Positions 1-13,200 of a DNA stretch of 52,308 nucleotides are shown one piece after another (the stretch's first letter is position 1; every line of letters begins with the position of its first letter). The DNA comes from Saccoglossus kowalevskii (Eukaryota; Hemichordata; Enteropneusta; Harrimaniidae). The notes under the pieces are model-generated. The model worked only from the letters and a program-made list of their open reading frames with translations. It did no database searches and had not been told where the DNA came from. A program made the position numbers and the translations under genes. Location: contig NW_003134343.1 of assembly GCF_000003605.2 (NCBI RefSeq), positions 199,396 to 251,703 on the forward strand, read 5' to 3'.

Positions 1-371
1 CCAGTCGGCCATTTCGAACCCGATCCAAAAAAAAAATGACGTGCATCAAGGTCCTATTATGTTTAATGTATGTACCAAATTTGAACAAAATCCGTCCATG
101 CATAACTGAGATCCGGGTCCGGAATGGTGAAAATGTGCGATTTTGATGCATTTTCGGCCTTAAAATGGCCGCTATTCGGCTATCGTTAATCGGATCATGA
201 AAAAAATGCATGTGCATATGTCCCATATAATGTGTGATGTATGAGTGAAGTTTGAACTTAAGCGGTCCATGCATGTTCGAGATACAGGTGATCACGGACG
301 CACGGACGGACGGACGCACACAGGGCAAAACATAAGTCCCCGTTTTCGGACTGCGTCCGAACGGGGACTAA
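1..371. repeat. Hairpin-ended dispersed repeat, copy A
   Basis: Contains aaaatggcc/cggccatt modules, a cacggacggacg-rich stretch and a terminal hairpin at 335-369 (agtccccgttttcggac / gtccgaacggggact). The left side is cut by the window edge. Copy B at 7240-8437 has an identical hairpin. Decayed related sequence continues to about 600. Confidence 0.8.
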
Positions 372-1139
372 CAAAATGGCTTTATGGACCATCAAGGACT
401 TCTTATGTTTAGTAGACCTAGGAAGTTTGAATGAAATACCAGCATGAACCTACAACCAAGATCCAGTTCCAGATTGACAGCCTTCTTGATATTGATGAAT
501 ATTTAGAACTAAAATGGCCACCATTTGACCCCGTTGAATTGGATCATATGTATATGTATGATATGATGTGCGAGAAGTTTGAATGTCTGAGATACTAAGG
601 CTGAACGAGGACTATAAAGTCATTGTGCATTCCCAACACTGTTTTGTAGAAAGCCAGAAATATTTTTGTTCAAGCGCAAAAATAGTTGCATACACTTAGC
701 CCCATGCCTGGTAGGCAGTTACCGAGGAGCTTTGCAACATTCAAAGATGACTTTCCTGAGAAAGATTATCAAAACATGGGACACAACAAGCCTTTGAAGT
801 GTGATCACATTGGACGGAATAGTTGGACTATTCCATTGCTTTTGTAGGTACAAAAAATGTTCCTGTAATATGATCATAAAACTGAGAATAGATATTATCA
901 AGCAATAATAATTGTAGCAGTGTGAGTATCATGTTCTCAGTTTCTTGTATAATAGAATGTTCATGAACAGTTTTCCAGAAAGCGCATCACCCAGTCAATC
1001 TTTCTTTGGATTCTTTCACATTTACTTCTATATACTAACAAGTACAAGTTTCAAATATCCTTCAGATCCTGAGTATTATTTACAATGATATTCAAAATAC
1101 AGTGAATTTGAACTTTATATATAAGCTACATTTATTTAC

Positions 1140-1220
1140 CTCTTGATACTGATCACAGCTGGGGATGCACCTGTTGTCAAGGCAACCTTCCAGTCGTCTT
1201 CAGCTCCTTTAATGGCATAT
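1140..1220 (-). CDS. NAT10: NAT10 exon 25 (residues 966-992), not the last exon
   Basis: Encodes YAIKGAEDDWKVALTTGASP, then AVISIK, the counterpart of YIIRGDDEEWNEVL in human. A good donor, AAGAG|gtaaat, follows, so another exon is expected. I found no lysine-rich terminal exon between 1 and 1139 and infer that it is off the window. Confidence 0.92.
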
Positions 1221-4200
1221 CTGACGAGAAATGAACAATAGCATAATATGGTAATCAAACTAGTTAGGAATGGTGCATGAAGAAGAAATGCAAATTATAC
1301 TTACTGACTCAAATCAATATTCCTTAGCTGCTCCATTTCTTTATCCTGTTTTTCTTGTACTTCTGCTGCTCCTTCTTCCTAGTAAGTAAAATACATAGTG
1401 AAACTATTATAGCATTGCCCTACTTGATTATCTGTATGGTGCCAGCCAGCTTTAAATAAAACAATTCAGATATAGGCGACTGACAGAGGCATTTCTATAT
1501 TGGGATTGTCTTCTGTCTTCCAACAATAACACAGATTATATTCCACAATACAAATCCCATAACGTACAAGAAGAAATCCGTCAGAGATGGCAGATCTCTT
1601 GGCATCTTTATTACAATCACTTGTTGAACATCTATATCAGCAAAAGTGTTCCAGATAAGGTCACATGACCATTAAATATATTGATCAGATCATTACTGTT
1701 AATGATATGCACCATGGTTATGTGATAATAGTTTATATATTCAATTTGACTGCTGCTGCCTTGTAACTAAGCATTTGCCACTGAAAACGAGAAAAAAACA
1801 GTACCATTTCCTGTTGCATAGTCTTTCTAGTCGGCTCCATGACTACAGTCTTCTCAGCAGCCATTTCCTTCTCAACTGATGCTTCAACAACAGAATTCAA
1901 ATAGGTGGAGACTTTTCTAATAACTCTGTTATATAAGCCAAGAATTTGACTGACAGGCAGGTCCAGTTCCTTCTCTAGTTCCTCTACAGTCTTGTGTTGC
2001 AGTGCAAGTCCAAGTATAACTGCCTATGAATAGTAAATGAGTGAAATGCAGTTGTATCAGTTATCCGTTTACGCTTAGGTCTGTGCTATGTTAATTTGAA
2101 TAACTCCCAGAACTTGAGACACTCAGTTTACTGTGGTTGATCTGCGAGGAAAAAATTAATGACATGTTTTTATGAATATAAATAGACAGTGTATTTTCTG
2201 ATCCTGAATACATCACTTTCATTCTTTATGGAATGACTACATTTTTAACTAAACAATTCAGATAGTATAATTATAACATTATCTGATGTATTACTGATGG
2301 AAGCATCCAAATATTGTACACATAAGCTGTGGTCCAAGGTTCAAGATTCTTTGCAGGGAAGCTGCATGTTGCACCAATGTACTGGTCTAGAGTATATAAA
2401 TATGTGGTTGTGGCAATCAAATTTGTTTAATATGGGTGTCATATTACAAACAGCAATGTATATAGGCAGAGGTACATTACTTGGGGTTTGCAACTACGAT
2501 GACATGATACCAAGATCCCGTTACAATCTCGCTCTCACATAAGCGTTCCAACTCAGAAAAATGAGGTAACTTGGAGACTGGGATGTCCAGGTGGATCAAA
2601 AAAGCTGCCCACGACATGACGGATTACGAGAACTATATTTTCTGTACATTTTCGATGTATTACATTTGTCACTATGATAGTGGCAAGAAAAGTTTTATTT
2701 TTTCATTACAAACCTTGAACATTGATATGTGTCATGTCAGAAGGTCGTAGCCTCAGTCTCGCTATCTACGAGAAGAGACTTGAATGGGATCTTGACATGT
2801 CACCATACAGTACTATGCGAGTTGCAAACCCCAAGTAATGTACCTCTGATATAGACTGTAATACTTGTTGACATTCTAAGTGCATGCACAATGGCTGGTT
2901 AGTGAGAACTCAAAGATGAAATAACGGTGTAATTTGCTGCTGTTGTTATTAAATATACATGTCTGTGTTCCTGTTTATAAAACAACTTATGAGGAAGATC
3001 GTGAGTCAGTGTGGATCATTGAGTGACATTTCTTATCATATTTCGCATGCTTTTTGGTAAAAACGTAAACACATGAAGTCAATGTGCGATGACCTAAACA
3101 TCCAAGTCCAATGTTACTTACACAACATTTTAACATGTACATCTATGGTGGTTCTTTCAGTATGCAATAAGGTCGCATCAGTTAGTCTTCAATACAGTTT
3201 TAGTCTCATTTATTTATTTGTTACTAGAAAATTACTCTTTCTTTTTTATGATGGACAACCTGGAATCACATGAATATGAAATGTATACACCCTTCCTAAC
3301 TACAGTGGAAAACTTACAGACTGTACAGCAGACAACTGAATATCCAATCTGTTTAGGAAGTATAATCGAGCTATGGCTGGTAACATGTCTGTAATGAGAT
3401 GATGGTCCACCATGTTTTTAGAATAGAGTTCCAATCTTTGTAAATCATACTTAGAAAACTCCGCATCAAGCTCTTCTTTTGTCAGACCTGTTGTAGAAAA
3501 GTGAAATTACTACATAGCTCAAAGACAGTATAATCAATTTGGTTTGCAGTACAGAAACTTCTGTTCTTACCATTTGTGTCAGACTTGTAATATTTGTTGT
3601 GCAGTACACTGAGACCCAAAGATGGTGTAAACTTATGAAACTGGTATGACAGTAAGGACAGGAATCTTTTCCTGAAATCTATCATAAAAAAAAAAAACAA
3701 TAAAATAATTTAATTGTTAAAACAATTCATTGTTAGTACAAAAATTTTAATTTTATAATAAATATTCAATAACACAATTAATATTTATATATTTTATTTA
3801 GAGTACTTTGATCCACAAGAAATATAGTAAATTTATTATTACGTGATGATTAATATTCATTGTGAAAATATATACTGAGGTTCTTGTTTATTTTTTTACC
3901 ACCTAGGACATCCATGTGACCCACCTTTCCAGAAAGCAACCAACCAGTTTGATTCATTTTTCACAGACTCTAAATTCAGCAACTTCAACATAATACAGGA
4001 ATGTTCACCTGTGAGGGCATTCTGAAAAGATATGAAATTCACTAACACATTCGCAGATTGCACATGACCTTGACACATTTTTTATTTTGTGCTACTGAAT
4101 GACTGAAAAAAAAATTTTGCAACCTAATCAGTACCCAACTGACTAGTATTTTAATTACCATGGCAACAATGTTAAACATACAAAGTCTCTGATGATCAAT

Positions 4201-7200
4201 GCAGAGGCAGAATTCAAGATAGTAGAAAGAAAGTCAGTTTATCAGATGTGATTTCATCAAAACACATCAGTGACAACACACTAATTCACTATATAACCTA
4301 ATACAAAGTTGTTCTTTAACTTACAGCTGTCTGCCTGAGATACACCGGTACAAATTTTGCTTTCTTCCAGAATCTGTTGAGGATAAAGTTAAAACACATT
4401 TCTAATGAAATCAGTATAGCACACTTGTGTACATTGACTGTCATATTTCTAGATTTAGCTCAGTATAGTCATTCCAAGGTCCAGGGATCTCTGGTTGGTG
4501 GTGGTCGCACCATGGAAGGAGCCATGTTGCTATTGTTTTAGCTTTACCTTATGATCGTTTGTCAATGTTTGTTCACAAACATTGGTTTTTGTTAGCTTTT
4601 AGCACCTTCTTACAATAGGTTACGCTAATCTCGAGCATTTGGTAATATTCGGAGCATGTTTGGTAGCAATAGACGAACTGCGCATGCACAAGATTGAAAA
4701 TGACGTCTAGTTGGAATGTTGTTGTTTCCGGAGATCTTGGCGAATTTTAATGTAAAATATAACAGATATAACATCGATTGAAGAACTGATGAAATCGTGA
4801 ATCTGTTTGTATTTGTAACGATGATGAGACGTAATCCATGATTGCCTGTGACAATAACGATTGCATTACTCAATGGTACCATTGTCAGTGCGTGGGTTTG
4901 ACACCCAAAACTGTTTGAAATTTCCGACCATCGGGCATCGGCGAACACAACCAGAAAAGATAGTATCGAAAGAAGGGCATGCCTAGACACTTTCTCTATG
5001 AATTTTTGTTGTAGATGCTCAAAATCTTGTTCTTGTTACAATTGCTAATAATGAAAACATGTGAAATCTGTGAAATCAAAAGTTCATCTGTTGAATTTCC
5101 AGCTGTGAAATGCGTATTTTGACCATTTGCACCTAAAAAAACAAAGTGCGCATGTGTGATGGCCGTAGTTTCATAATGCGCATATATTTTATGGTCATGT
5201 TAAAAATGGGCGAGGTTATATCATACTCCGCTAACTCGTTACTTGTGTAAACAATTGCAAACTATCATCAACATCAAAGATGAGCTAGACAATGTTGAGA
5301 CAAAAGGAAATAAGCCAGTTAAGAGGCTTAAGTGGCCACTTGATCTGCGTCACGGCTCCTTCCGTTAGTACCTTCTATGGTCACACAATGTGGTAGTGGC
5401 TTATAAACAATACTACCCCGGTAGTCAGTTTTGTAAAATTAGCACCTCATTGTTTGTAAGTGCAACACTTTGTGGCGATACACAAAGTCCTTAATTTTAA
5501 CAAATTTGTTTTTTAATAACAATCTTTTTATGAAATTATGAAACGAGTAATATTTGGACTTGAATAAAAAAAAGCATTTGCAATGTGACCAAATCATTAA
5601 TATTCATTAGCTTATTAATAATCATGACTGACCAGCACTTCCATTGGACTGGTGAGATATCTGAATGTCAAGTTATGATATACAGTATCCCTACTAGCTA
5701 TGGTGACACAGTGGTGCATGCAAACAGCATTACAATATGATTATGAATATAATTGCTTTGGTAAACAAATTTGATTTGAGCCCTCCTCCCTTCAATATCA
5801 AAAGGTCAGTCCCATATGACCCTCAAATACAGATATATAAACTCACCTGAGAAGATCAGCTGTGAGTCCATACGACACTCCTAAATAATCTAATTCTTCA
5901 GCAGGTCTTTCACTTAGTTTAGATAACAGAGGCGGTAAATTTTTCCTCGGACCAACGACTTCTTCCAGTAATGATACATGCTGTCAAATAAACATTGCAA
6001 GTTATCTTGTATTGTAAACGATGCATTTTATCATAATCTGCTGTTCACCTTAAAAATATTTAATTGTCATTTGAATGTATATCAGAATTACCCATCTATA
6101 GTCTAATCTAATGGTATTCATTTTTATTAATATTTGAACTTTACTTTTCTCTCTTGTTCAGTTGGTTAACAGTGACAGATATGTTCACAAATACAGAATC
6201 TTTATTTAAGTTGTCGTTCAGGTTAGAACATTGAACTTTAACTCGATCATAATTTCACATTCTAAGTAATTTATCATACTGTGATGATTTGAGGCTACGA
6301 CGTTTAGTTTAGTTATTTGCATAATGATATTGATACATTGTATGGAACATCTAGTGAGTATTTAGACTCAGTTCCAGGCCTAGCAGTTGAGCAATAAACA
6401 TCTTAGCTCCTTTCCAGTGCGTTATTCTCCTCCCAGATTTGTTGACCAATACTCACTTGGTTCACTCTACCTTGAGAAGTCTGTTCTCAGTTTACACATG
6501 CATATTGACATACATCATGCTGGAAAATATTTACCCATAACTTTATGTCACTTAATGTTACTTACATCAGTATCCACAGTATGGATGTCTTGCTGGGACA
6601 ATGTATTTTCTGACATGCTGGGTATCTGTCCTTCGTAATAACGTTGTAATACTGCTAATGCCCGGCTACCATAACCCATCTACAATGTAGGAAAACAAAA
6701 GGATATGAGGTTAACCAGGGCAGTCATGTTTTGTTCACCTAAAATAAAATCTTGTTCAAACTTCGACATTTGTGCCCCAAATCTTCAAGTATAACAAGAC
6801 TTTGGGAGACTGTTAATTTGGCCTAGTAACCGGTTGCTAGTCACATGATAAAGGTCAAGCTTCGATTCAAAATGCAAGTGTGTCTGTTTCACATTTTCGA
6901 CCATGGCTGACTTTGATAGAATGATGGTACCATGGCTCAAAGACTTTCTTTGTAAATTTAAGGTAGAGATGCAGTTTACCTGACAGGTATTTTAATTAGT
7001 TAACAAGCCATGCATGGCACAGTTCCTGTTAGTTATCAAATTTAAGATATATAGTTTTGTTTATAGTAATATGGCTGGAATATAACCATGTCAGGAATAT
7101 GATTTTTTAACATTAAAATGATTGACATTTGTATCTGATCGTCAAACAAGTACTTGTCCATATTGAGAGATATTGCTCTGGAACAGCAATCAAAATCAGC

Positions 7201-10200
7201 CATTTTTAATACATGTATATATATCATGATGTATAACGAATATATAAAATTTGAATATAATCAGTCAAAGCATTTAAGAGATATGGCTCTCGAAGCCCAA
7301 TCATTAAAACAAAATGGCCGCCAGTCAGCTATTTTGAATCCAATCTGAAAAATAAAATGACGTGCATCAGGAACCTGTAATGTCTAATGTATGTTATACG
7401 TTTGAACAAAATCCATTCATAAATGCAAGAATTGCTTGATATTTGAAAATTGTTTTAGCACAAAAATAGCCACCATTTGGCCACTTTGAAAAGGATCGTC
7501 AAACCAATATATTCGTATATCTATGACATGATGTATAATGAATATTAAAAATTTGAACATAATCAGTCAAAACAAGTCAGACATATGGGTCTGGAAACCC
7601 ATTCATTAAAACAAAATGGCCACCAGACAGCCATTTTGAATCTGATCTGACAAACAAAATGATGTGCATTAGGAACCTGTAATGTCTAATATATGTACCA
7701 AGTTTGAACAAAATCCATCCATAAATGCCAGAAATGCTTGATATTTGATTATTTTTTAGCACAAAAATGACCACCATTCAGTCATTTTGAATAGGATCGT
7801 CAAACCAATATATCTGTCTATCTATGACATGATGTATAATGAATATTTAAAATTTGAACATAATCGGTCAAAACAAGTCAGAGATATGGCTCTAGAAGCC
7901 CATTCATTAAAACAAAATGGCCGCCAGACAGCCATTTTGAAACAGATCTGAAAAATAAATGATGTGCATCAGAAACCTGTAATGTCTAATATATGTACCA
8001 AGTTTGAACGAAATCCATCTGTAAACAGTCGAGAAATGCTTGATTTTTAGATTTTTTTAGAACAAAAATAGCCGCCAATCGACCATCTTGAATCAGATTG
8101 TAAAACAAAATGATGTGCATCAAGGTCCTATAATGTCTAACATATATACCAATTTTGAAGAAAATCCATCTGTAAACAGCCGAAAAATTGCTTGATTTTG
8201 ATGATTTTTAGCACAAAAATGGCCGCCATTCGGCCATCTTGAATCAGATCGTGAAACAAATTGACGTGCATATGTATAATATCATGTATGATGTATGTGT
8301 GAAGTTTGATTGTGATTGGTCCAGGCATTTCTAAGATACAGGTCCGGACGCACGCACAGACGCACGCACACACGCACGGACACACGGAGGTCAAACATAA
8401 GTCCCCGTTTTCGGACTGCGTCCGAACGGGGACTAATTAGGAAACCAAGATCACCTCCCTTGTCCACAAAACTATATATTTTCAGAAAGCTTATTGTATG
8501 AATTTTGTTAGTATTTTTTTTTATGGACACTGTAGTTTGAAATATGCACAAAAATGTGCTTTTTTGGTCAAAAGTGATTTAAAAAAAAATAGCTTCTAAA
8601 CTATGCTTCCGTTTCCTGACAAAATTGGTTTATGGGTACACATCTGTTTACTATGAAGAAAGTGCCGTCTTTAAAACTGTCTACCAGTTGTCAATTTCAC
8701 TACTTCAAGTTTATGCATAAATTAACACCCTGGCTAGTCGTCTGTACGATTGTTGTAACACTGTTCAACCAAAAACAATGCCCCGACGAAGTTTTGAAGA
8801 TAAACACACTGTCAATCATTTGTGAAAATTTCAAAACAAAAGGTCAAAGCATCTATGAGCTATTTTTTCTGGGATGTGCACTAAAAAGAAGCTGAGATAA
8901 TTGCTAATTTGCATAACAATTCACTCAGTAAGAAGTTTGTTAATGCTCATAATTAAAATGGCTGTAATAGTTCCAAATTTAAATGTATTATCGTTTTGTT
9001 AAAAGTTAAATATAGTGCATAATATGGAGATCCTGTCATTTCTTTCTTTCACCATGTTTCTTTTTTATTATTTATGTACAGTTTTGCTAAATCTTGCTAA
9101 GCATTCAAAAGAGAGAATGTTTGCACCTGTTATCTATATTTTAAAATCGTTTTTTTGAGTATGTTCCACTATTCACAATTCTACAAAATAGCCAAGGCTG
9201 TTTGGATAATAAAAAGCAAAAAAAAAAAAGTTTCACTCCCAAGTGCCCACGATCCTGCATCTCTACCTTAAAAAGAATATTCTTGTAATCACTAAAGATG
9301 TGCATGATTTATAACTTGGGAAGACCCGATTTGTTACGGCACGATCCTAAAAACAACGTTGCTACAATACTTAGCAAACATGGTTGCAATTTCACTGATC
9401 CATTGAAATTACCTGGTTTCATGTTCCAGAATTTGGCTTGTTCAATGTTTTCAACTATTTAATGTGTCCTCGATCCAACTAATGACCAAAAGAAGCTCAG
9501 GATCTAAAAATCGTTCAAAGATTTCAAATTCTTGTTGCAACAGGCATGTGGCTGACCTGCAGTTACATGGCAAATTACAAATTCCACTTGGTGCAGACTG
9601 ACCTTATCTTTCGTGATTGGAATATATGTATTTGGTGTGGATGCAACTCCATAAGACCTTTACCTTCCTTCACACAAAGTGCAGATAACAAACATGCGTG
9701 CCCTTGGTAACTTTTTTAACTTGTAACTTTAACAGTTTGTAAGAGAAAATACTAATTAAAGATGACTAAACATAATTGATACCTACCCTTAACAAAGTTT
9801 ATGCTGTTGAAATTAAGAGACTTACCCCCTGGTAATCAGGATGAGTGGCTATCCTAACCACCCTGCATCCAGACAAACCTGGAAAATCATGGTCTTGAAA
9901 CTGAAGAGAGAAGAGAAACAACAATTAACTGAACAGCACTTTCACTAAAACTACATAAATCTATAGCAATGATATCACTAAAATATGTTCATGGTTCAGA
10001 TGACTGTTCAATAGTTTGCTCAGTTTTTACTACATGTATTAAGCTCGTACATGTATGGTAAGTTTTATATGATGGCAATGTATCAGTGGTTGTCAGCAAT
10101 CAATTTCAGCTAAAACTGAAATGTCAAAAATGCCGACAATATTCTAATATTATTACCTGTTGTGATATGGTCCATGGTATGAGATCACCAGAAGATCTCT

Positions 10201-13200
10201 TTCCTCGTGATAAACTATTCATAATAGACTTCTTAGAAATCTCACCTTCTAAAGCAACCTATGAATACAGTGTAAATGATGCCATTTCTTTATTAATCGT
10301 TTTGTGAAGGACAACTTATATCCAGTGAAGAGATATTTTGAATTATCTGAAAATTTCTAGTATTCCAGTTGGGCTACTAATTTTTTAAAATGGTCTTCTT
10401 AGCACAACTGGTATTCTCTGAGCTTTGGGTTACTAATAATTCCAAGCCCTGCTTCACAGGAATGTTCAAATTACAAGTTAATTTAGGAATTCCAGTCAGC
10501 AATTTTGTACATCCTCTCTATCTAAAACATGGATTCTTTCAATACAGCCAGTTTTTCCTCACCTACATGTAACTCTAAAATGTGAAATAAATAGGGGTAC
10601 TGGCATGTGCGGTTTATTTACAAATTACAGTGAGGAAATATTACCTGAATGACACAGAGTACTTCTGGCAAAGCATTCTGGGTAGGGTTGACAGGTGGTA
10701 AAAGACAAAATAAATGATGTGCTGGTGCATCTGATAACAACTGAAGATCATCTGGAGTGTTCTGAAAAAAAAAAAAATATTTTTAAAAATAATAATTATT
10801 GTATTTACATATTAATATTAAGTGACAAAAGTGTTTAAAGGCAATGTTACTCATCTCTGTGATAAAGTGTTATGTTATATGCAATATCCCTATACTTTCT
10901 GTTTATTTTTTTTTCAGATAAAATGTCAACATCATTTCTGAGAATAAACATTGAGCAGTACATTGACAATTTCAAATTAAAAGAAGAACAAACAGATGAA
11001 CCTTCTGTGGACACAAAACAGATAACATTGAAATGTAGAAATAAAAAAAATTGCCATCCAATCAATCAATCAATCAAAAATAAATAAATAAATCAGTTTA
11101 ATACCTTATAATGTGATGCCACATAGAGCGACATTAATCTTTGCAAGAACACTTCAGAAGCCTTGTGATAACTGAATAGAGTGTCCCGATTAACATAATA
11201 AGTGGACAACATATTAAGAAAAAGATTTCTTTGATACATAAATAGAAAACTTGTATTATACAGGTAACCCTTTGAGTGCCATTATCAGCTTTTGGTGCCA
11301 TCTACAAATTATTTTGTACAGTCTGTTGCCTCACATGAAATGTTGATAAAATTGACAAATCTTTTGATCAAAAACTAAAAGCAATATCTGAAAGTGTCTG
11401 TATGGTCCAAAATGATGATGAAATTTTGTGAAAATTTTACGAAATGTAAAAATATTTGCAGTGAATTTTGGGAGCAAAAATATCTGGTACTCAAAGGGTT
11501 AAACCACATTGTAAATAGGAATGTAATCCACATATAAAATGTAACATGAACAAAATGAGAAAGCAAACATCCAGGCATGACATTTAACAGCATTTTTTAA
11601 AACAAAATGGCTCTTTTTAAGAGAACAATTCAATTTGAATCCGATCCATAAAAACACAGAAGTACAGAAAACATAACTGAACTACAAGATATGTTCACAA
11701 ACTATTTTCTATTTTGGATATTTAGAATCTAACTTGATTCATACAATTTTTAACACCAATGAACAGATATGACCCATCCAGGGAGTTAATTAAATATGAC
11801 CCATGTTGGTATCCAAGGAGTTAAATATGACCAATGTTGGTTTCCAGGGAGTTAAATATGACCAATGTTGGTTTCCAGGGAGTTAAATATGACCCATGTT
11901 GGTATCCAAGGAGTTAAATATGACCAATGTTGGTTTCCAGGGAGTTAAATATGACCCATGTTGGTATCCAAGGAGTTAAATATGACCAATGTTGGTTTCC
12001 AGGGAGTTAAATATGACCCATGTTGGTATCCAAGGAGTTAAATATGACCAATGTTGGTTTCCAGGGAGTTAAATATGACCAATGTTGGTTTCCAGGGAGT
12101 TAAATATGACCCATGTTGGTATCCAAGGAGTTAAATATGACCAATGTTGGTTTCCAGGGAGTTAAATATGACCCATGTTGGTATCCAAGGAGTTAAATAT
12201 GACCAATGTTGGTTTCCAGGGAGTTAAATATGACCCATGTTGGTATCCAAGGAGTTAAATATGACCAATGTTGGTTTCCAGGGAGTTAAATTGGAAAAAT
12301 AAAAGGATATAGATCACAATCTTCTGGTAAGGGACATCCAGAACTAATTCTTGATATACTTGACACATTTAGACATAATAAATTATTCAGCCATTGTTCT
12401 ACGTCATCTCCAGTAGCGTATCGAATTGATTCATTCAGTGTTATCTCGTGCAGTATTCGGCCTGGGAATTAAGGGACAAACAGATGTTAATATTAAGTCC
12501 AAAGTCATGAATGTGTTTCCTACAGCTGAGCACGTACAAAGTATATAATGAGATATAAACAGATCTCAACTGATTTTCAAATTTACAAAATCTTCAGTGT
12601 GTTTCTAGCAAACATGACAGTCCACAATGCCAATAGAATGAAGTTAGCATATACAATTTTAAAGCACTTAATACTGTGATGGTATTTGCAGACAAGAACA
12701 TTGTTGAAAATCAGTTGCTTTATTATGGTTTAGGTTATACATGTACACCCTTTGACACTCTTTGTTCGTTAGAATCCTATCCTTCATGAATAGTTAATCA
12801 GCTTTGTGATGCCATTTGAGAATTATTTATTATTATCTTTATTACCTGATGCTGAGGAGCCCGCTTCTGTCTGTATCGCCATGGCAGCAGCAGCTTTGGC
12901 TTCAGCTTTATTAGCAGTGCTGTACGTCATATTTTGCTGACGTAACTGTTGTATTAATTTGAGTGACAATGACCGACCTGTGCCTTCATAACTAGTTAAA
13001 AAATGATGTAAAATTTAATGATGACAGTAATAACATGCAGGAACTGGTTGCTTAATAAAGTTAGGATTTATTTTTATTTTTTCCCATATATTTTTCAAAA
13101 AAGACATTTTAGGAAAAGGACTTAGAAATCTGAACAAGATTGCAACAAAAGAGACAAATTAACTATAGTTCAAACCCTTTATGCAAATAAAATTGTGTTC

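Larger units (their letters stand above)
11202..12310 (-). other. U12-type AT-AC intron (NAT10 intron 12)
   Basis: On the minus strand the intron starts atatcctttt and ends tttcttaatatgttgtccac. Consensus U12 AT-AC introns start ATATCCTT, have a branch site near TTCCTTAAC and end in AC 10-15 bases later; here the branch-like TTTCTTAAT has two mismatches and its A lies 12 bases from the AC. No GT-AG alternative joins exons 12 and 13 in frame. All other NAT10 introns placed here are GT-AG. The intron also holds a minisatellite and a piggyBac-like element. Confidence 0.9.

Noticed and set aside
1-1139. Search for the lysine-rich terminal NAT10 exon
   Set aside because: No acceptor followed by a basic frame of the right phase was found; the 719-901 frame is hydrophobic, not basic. 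The exon is probably off the window.
8282-8551. Overlapping open frames on both strands rich in Arg, Cys, Val and Thr
   Set aside because: They are translations of the acgcac/gacgg simple repeats and hairpin of the dispersed repeat, with no domain or splice support.
10872-11087. 71-codon plus-strand frame next to NAT10 exon 13
   Set aside because: It lies in intron 13, antisense to NAT10, has no homology I recognise, and a good frame also exists on the other strand over the same bases, typical of low-complexity AT-rich DNA.
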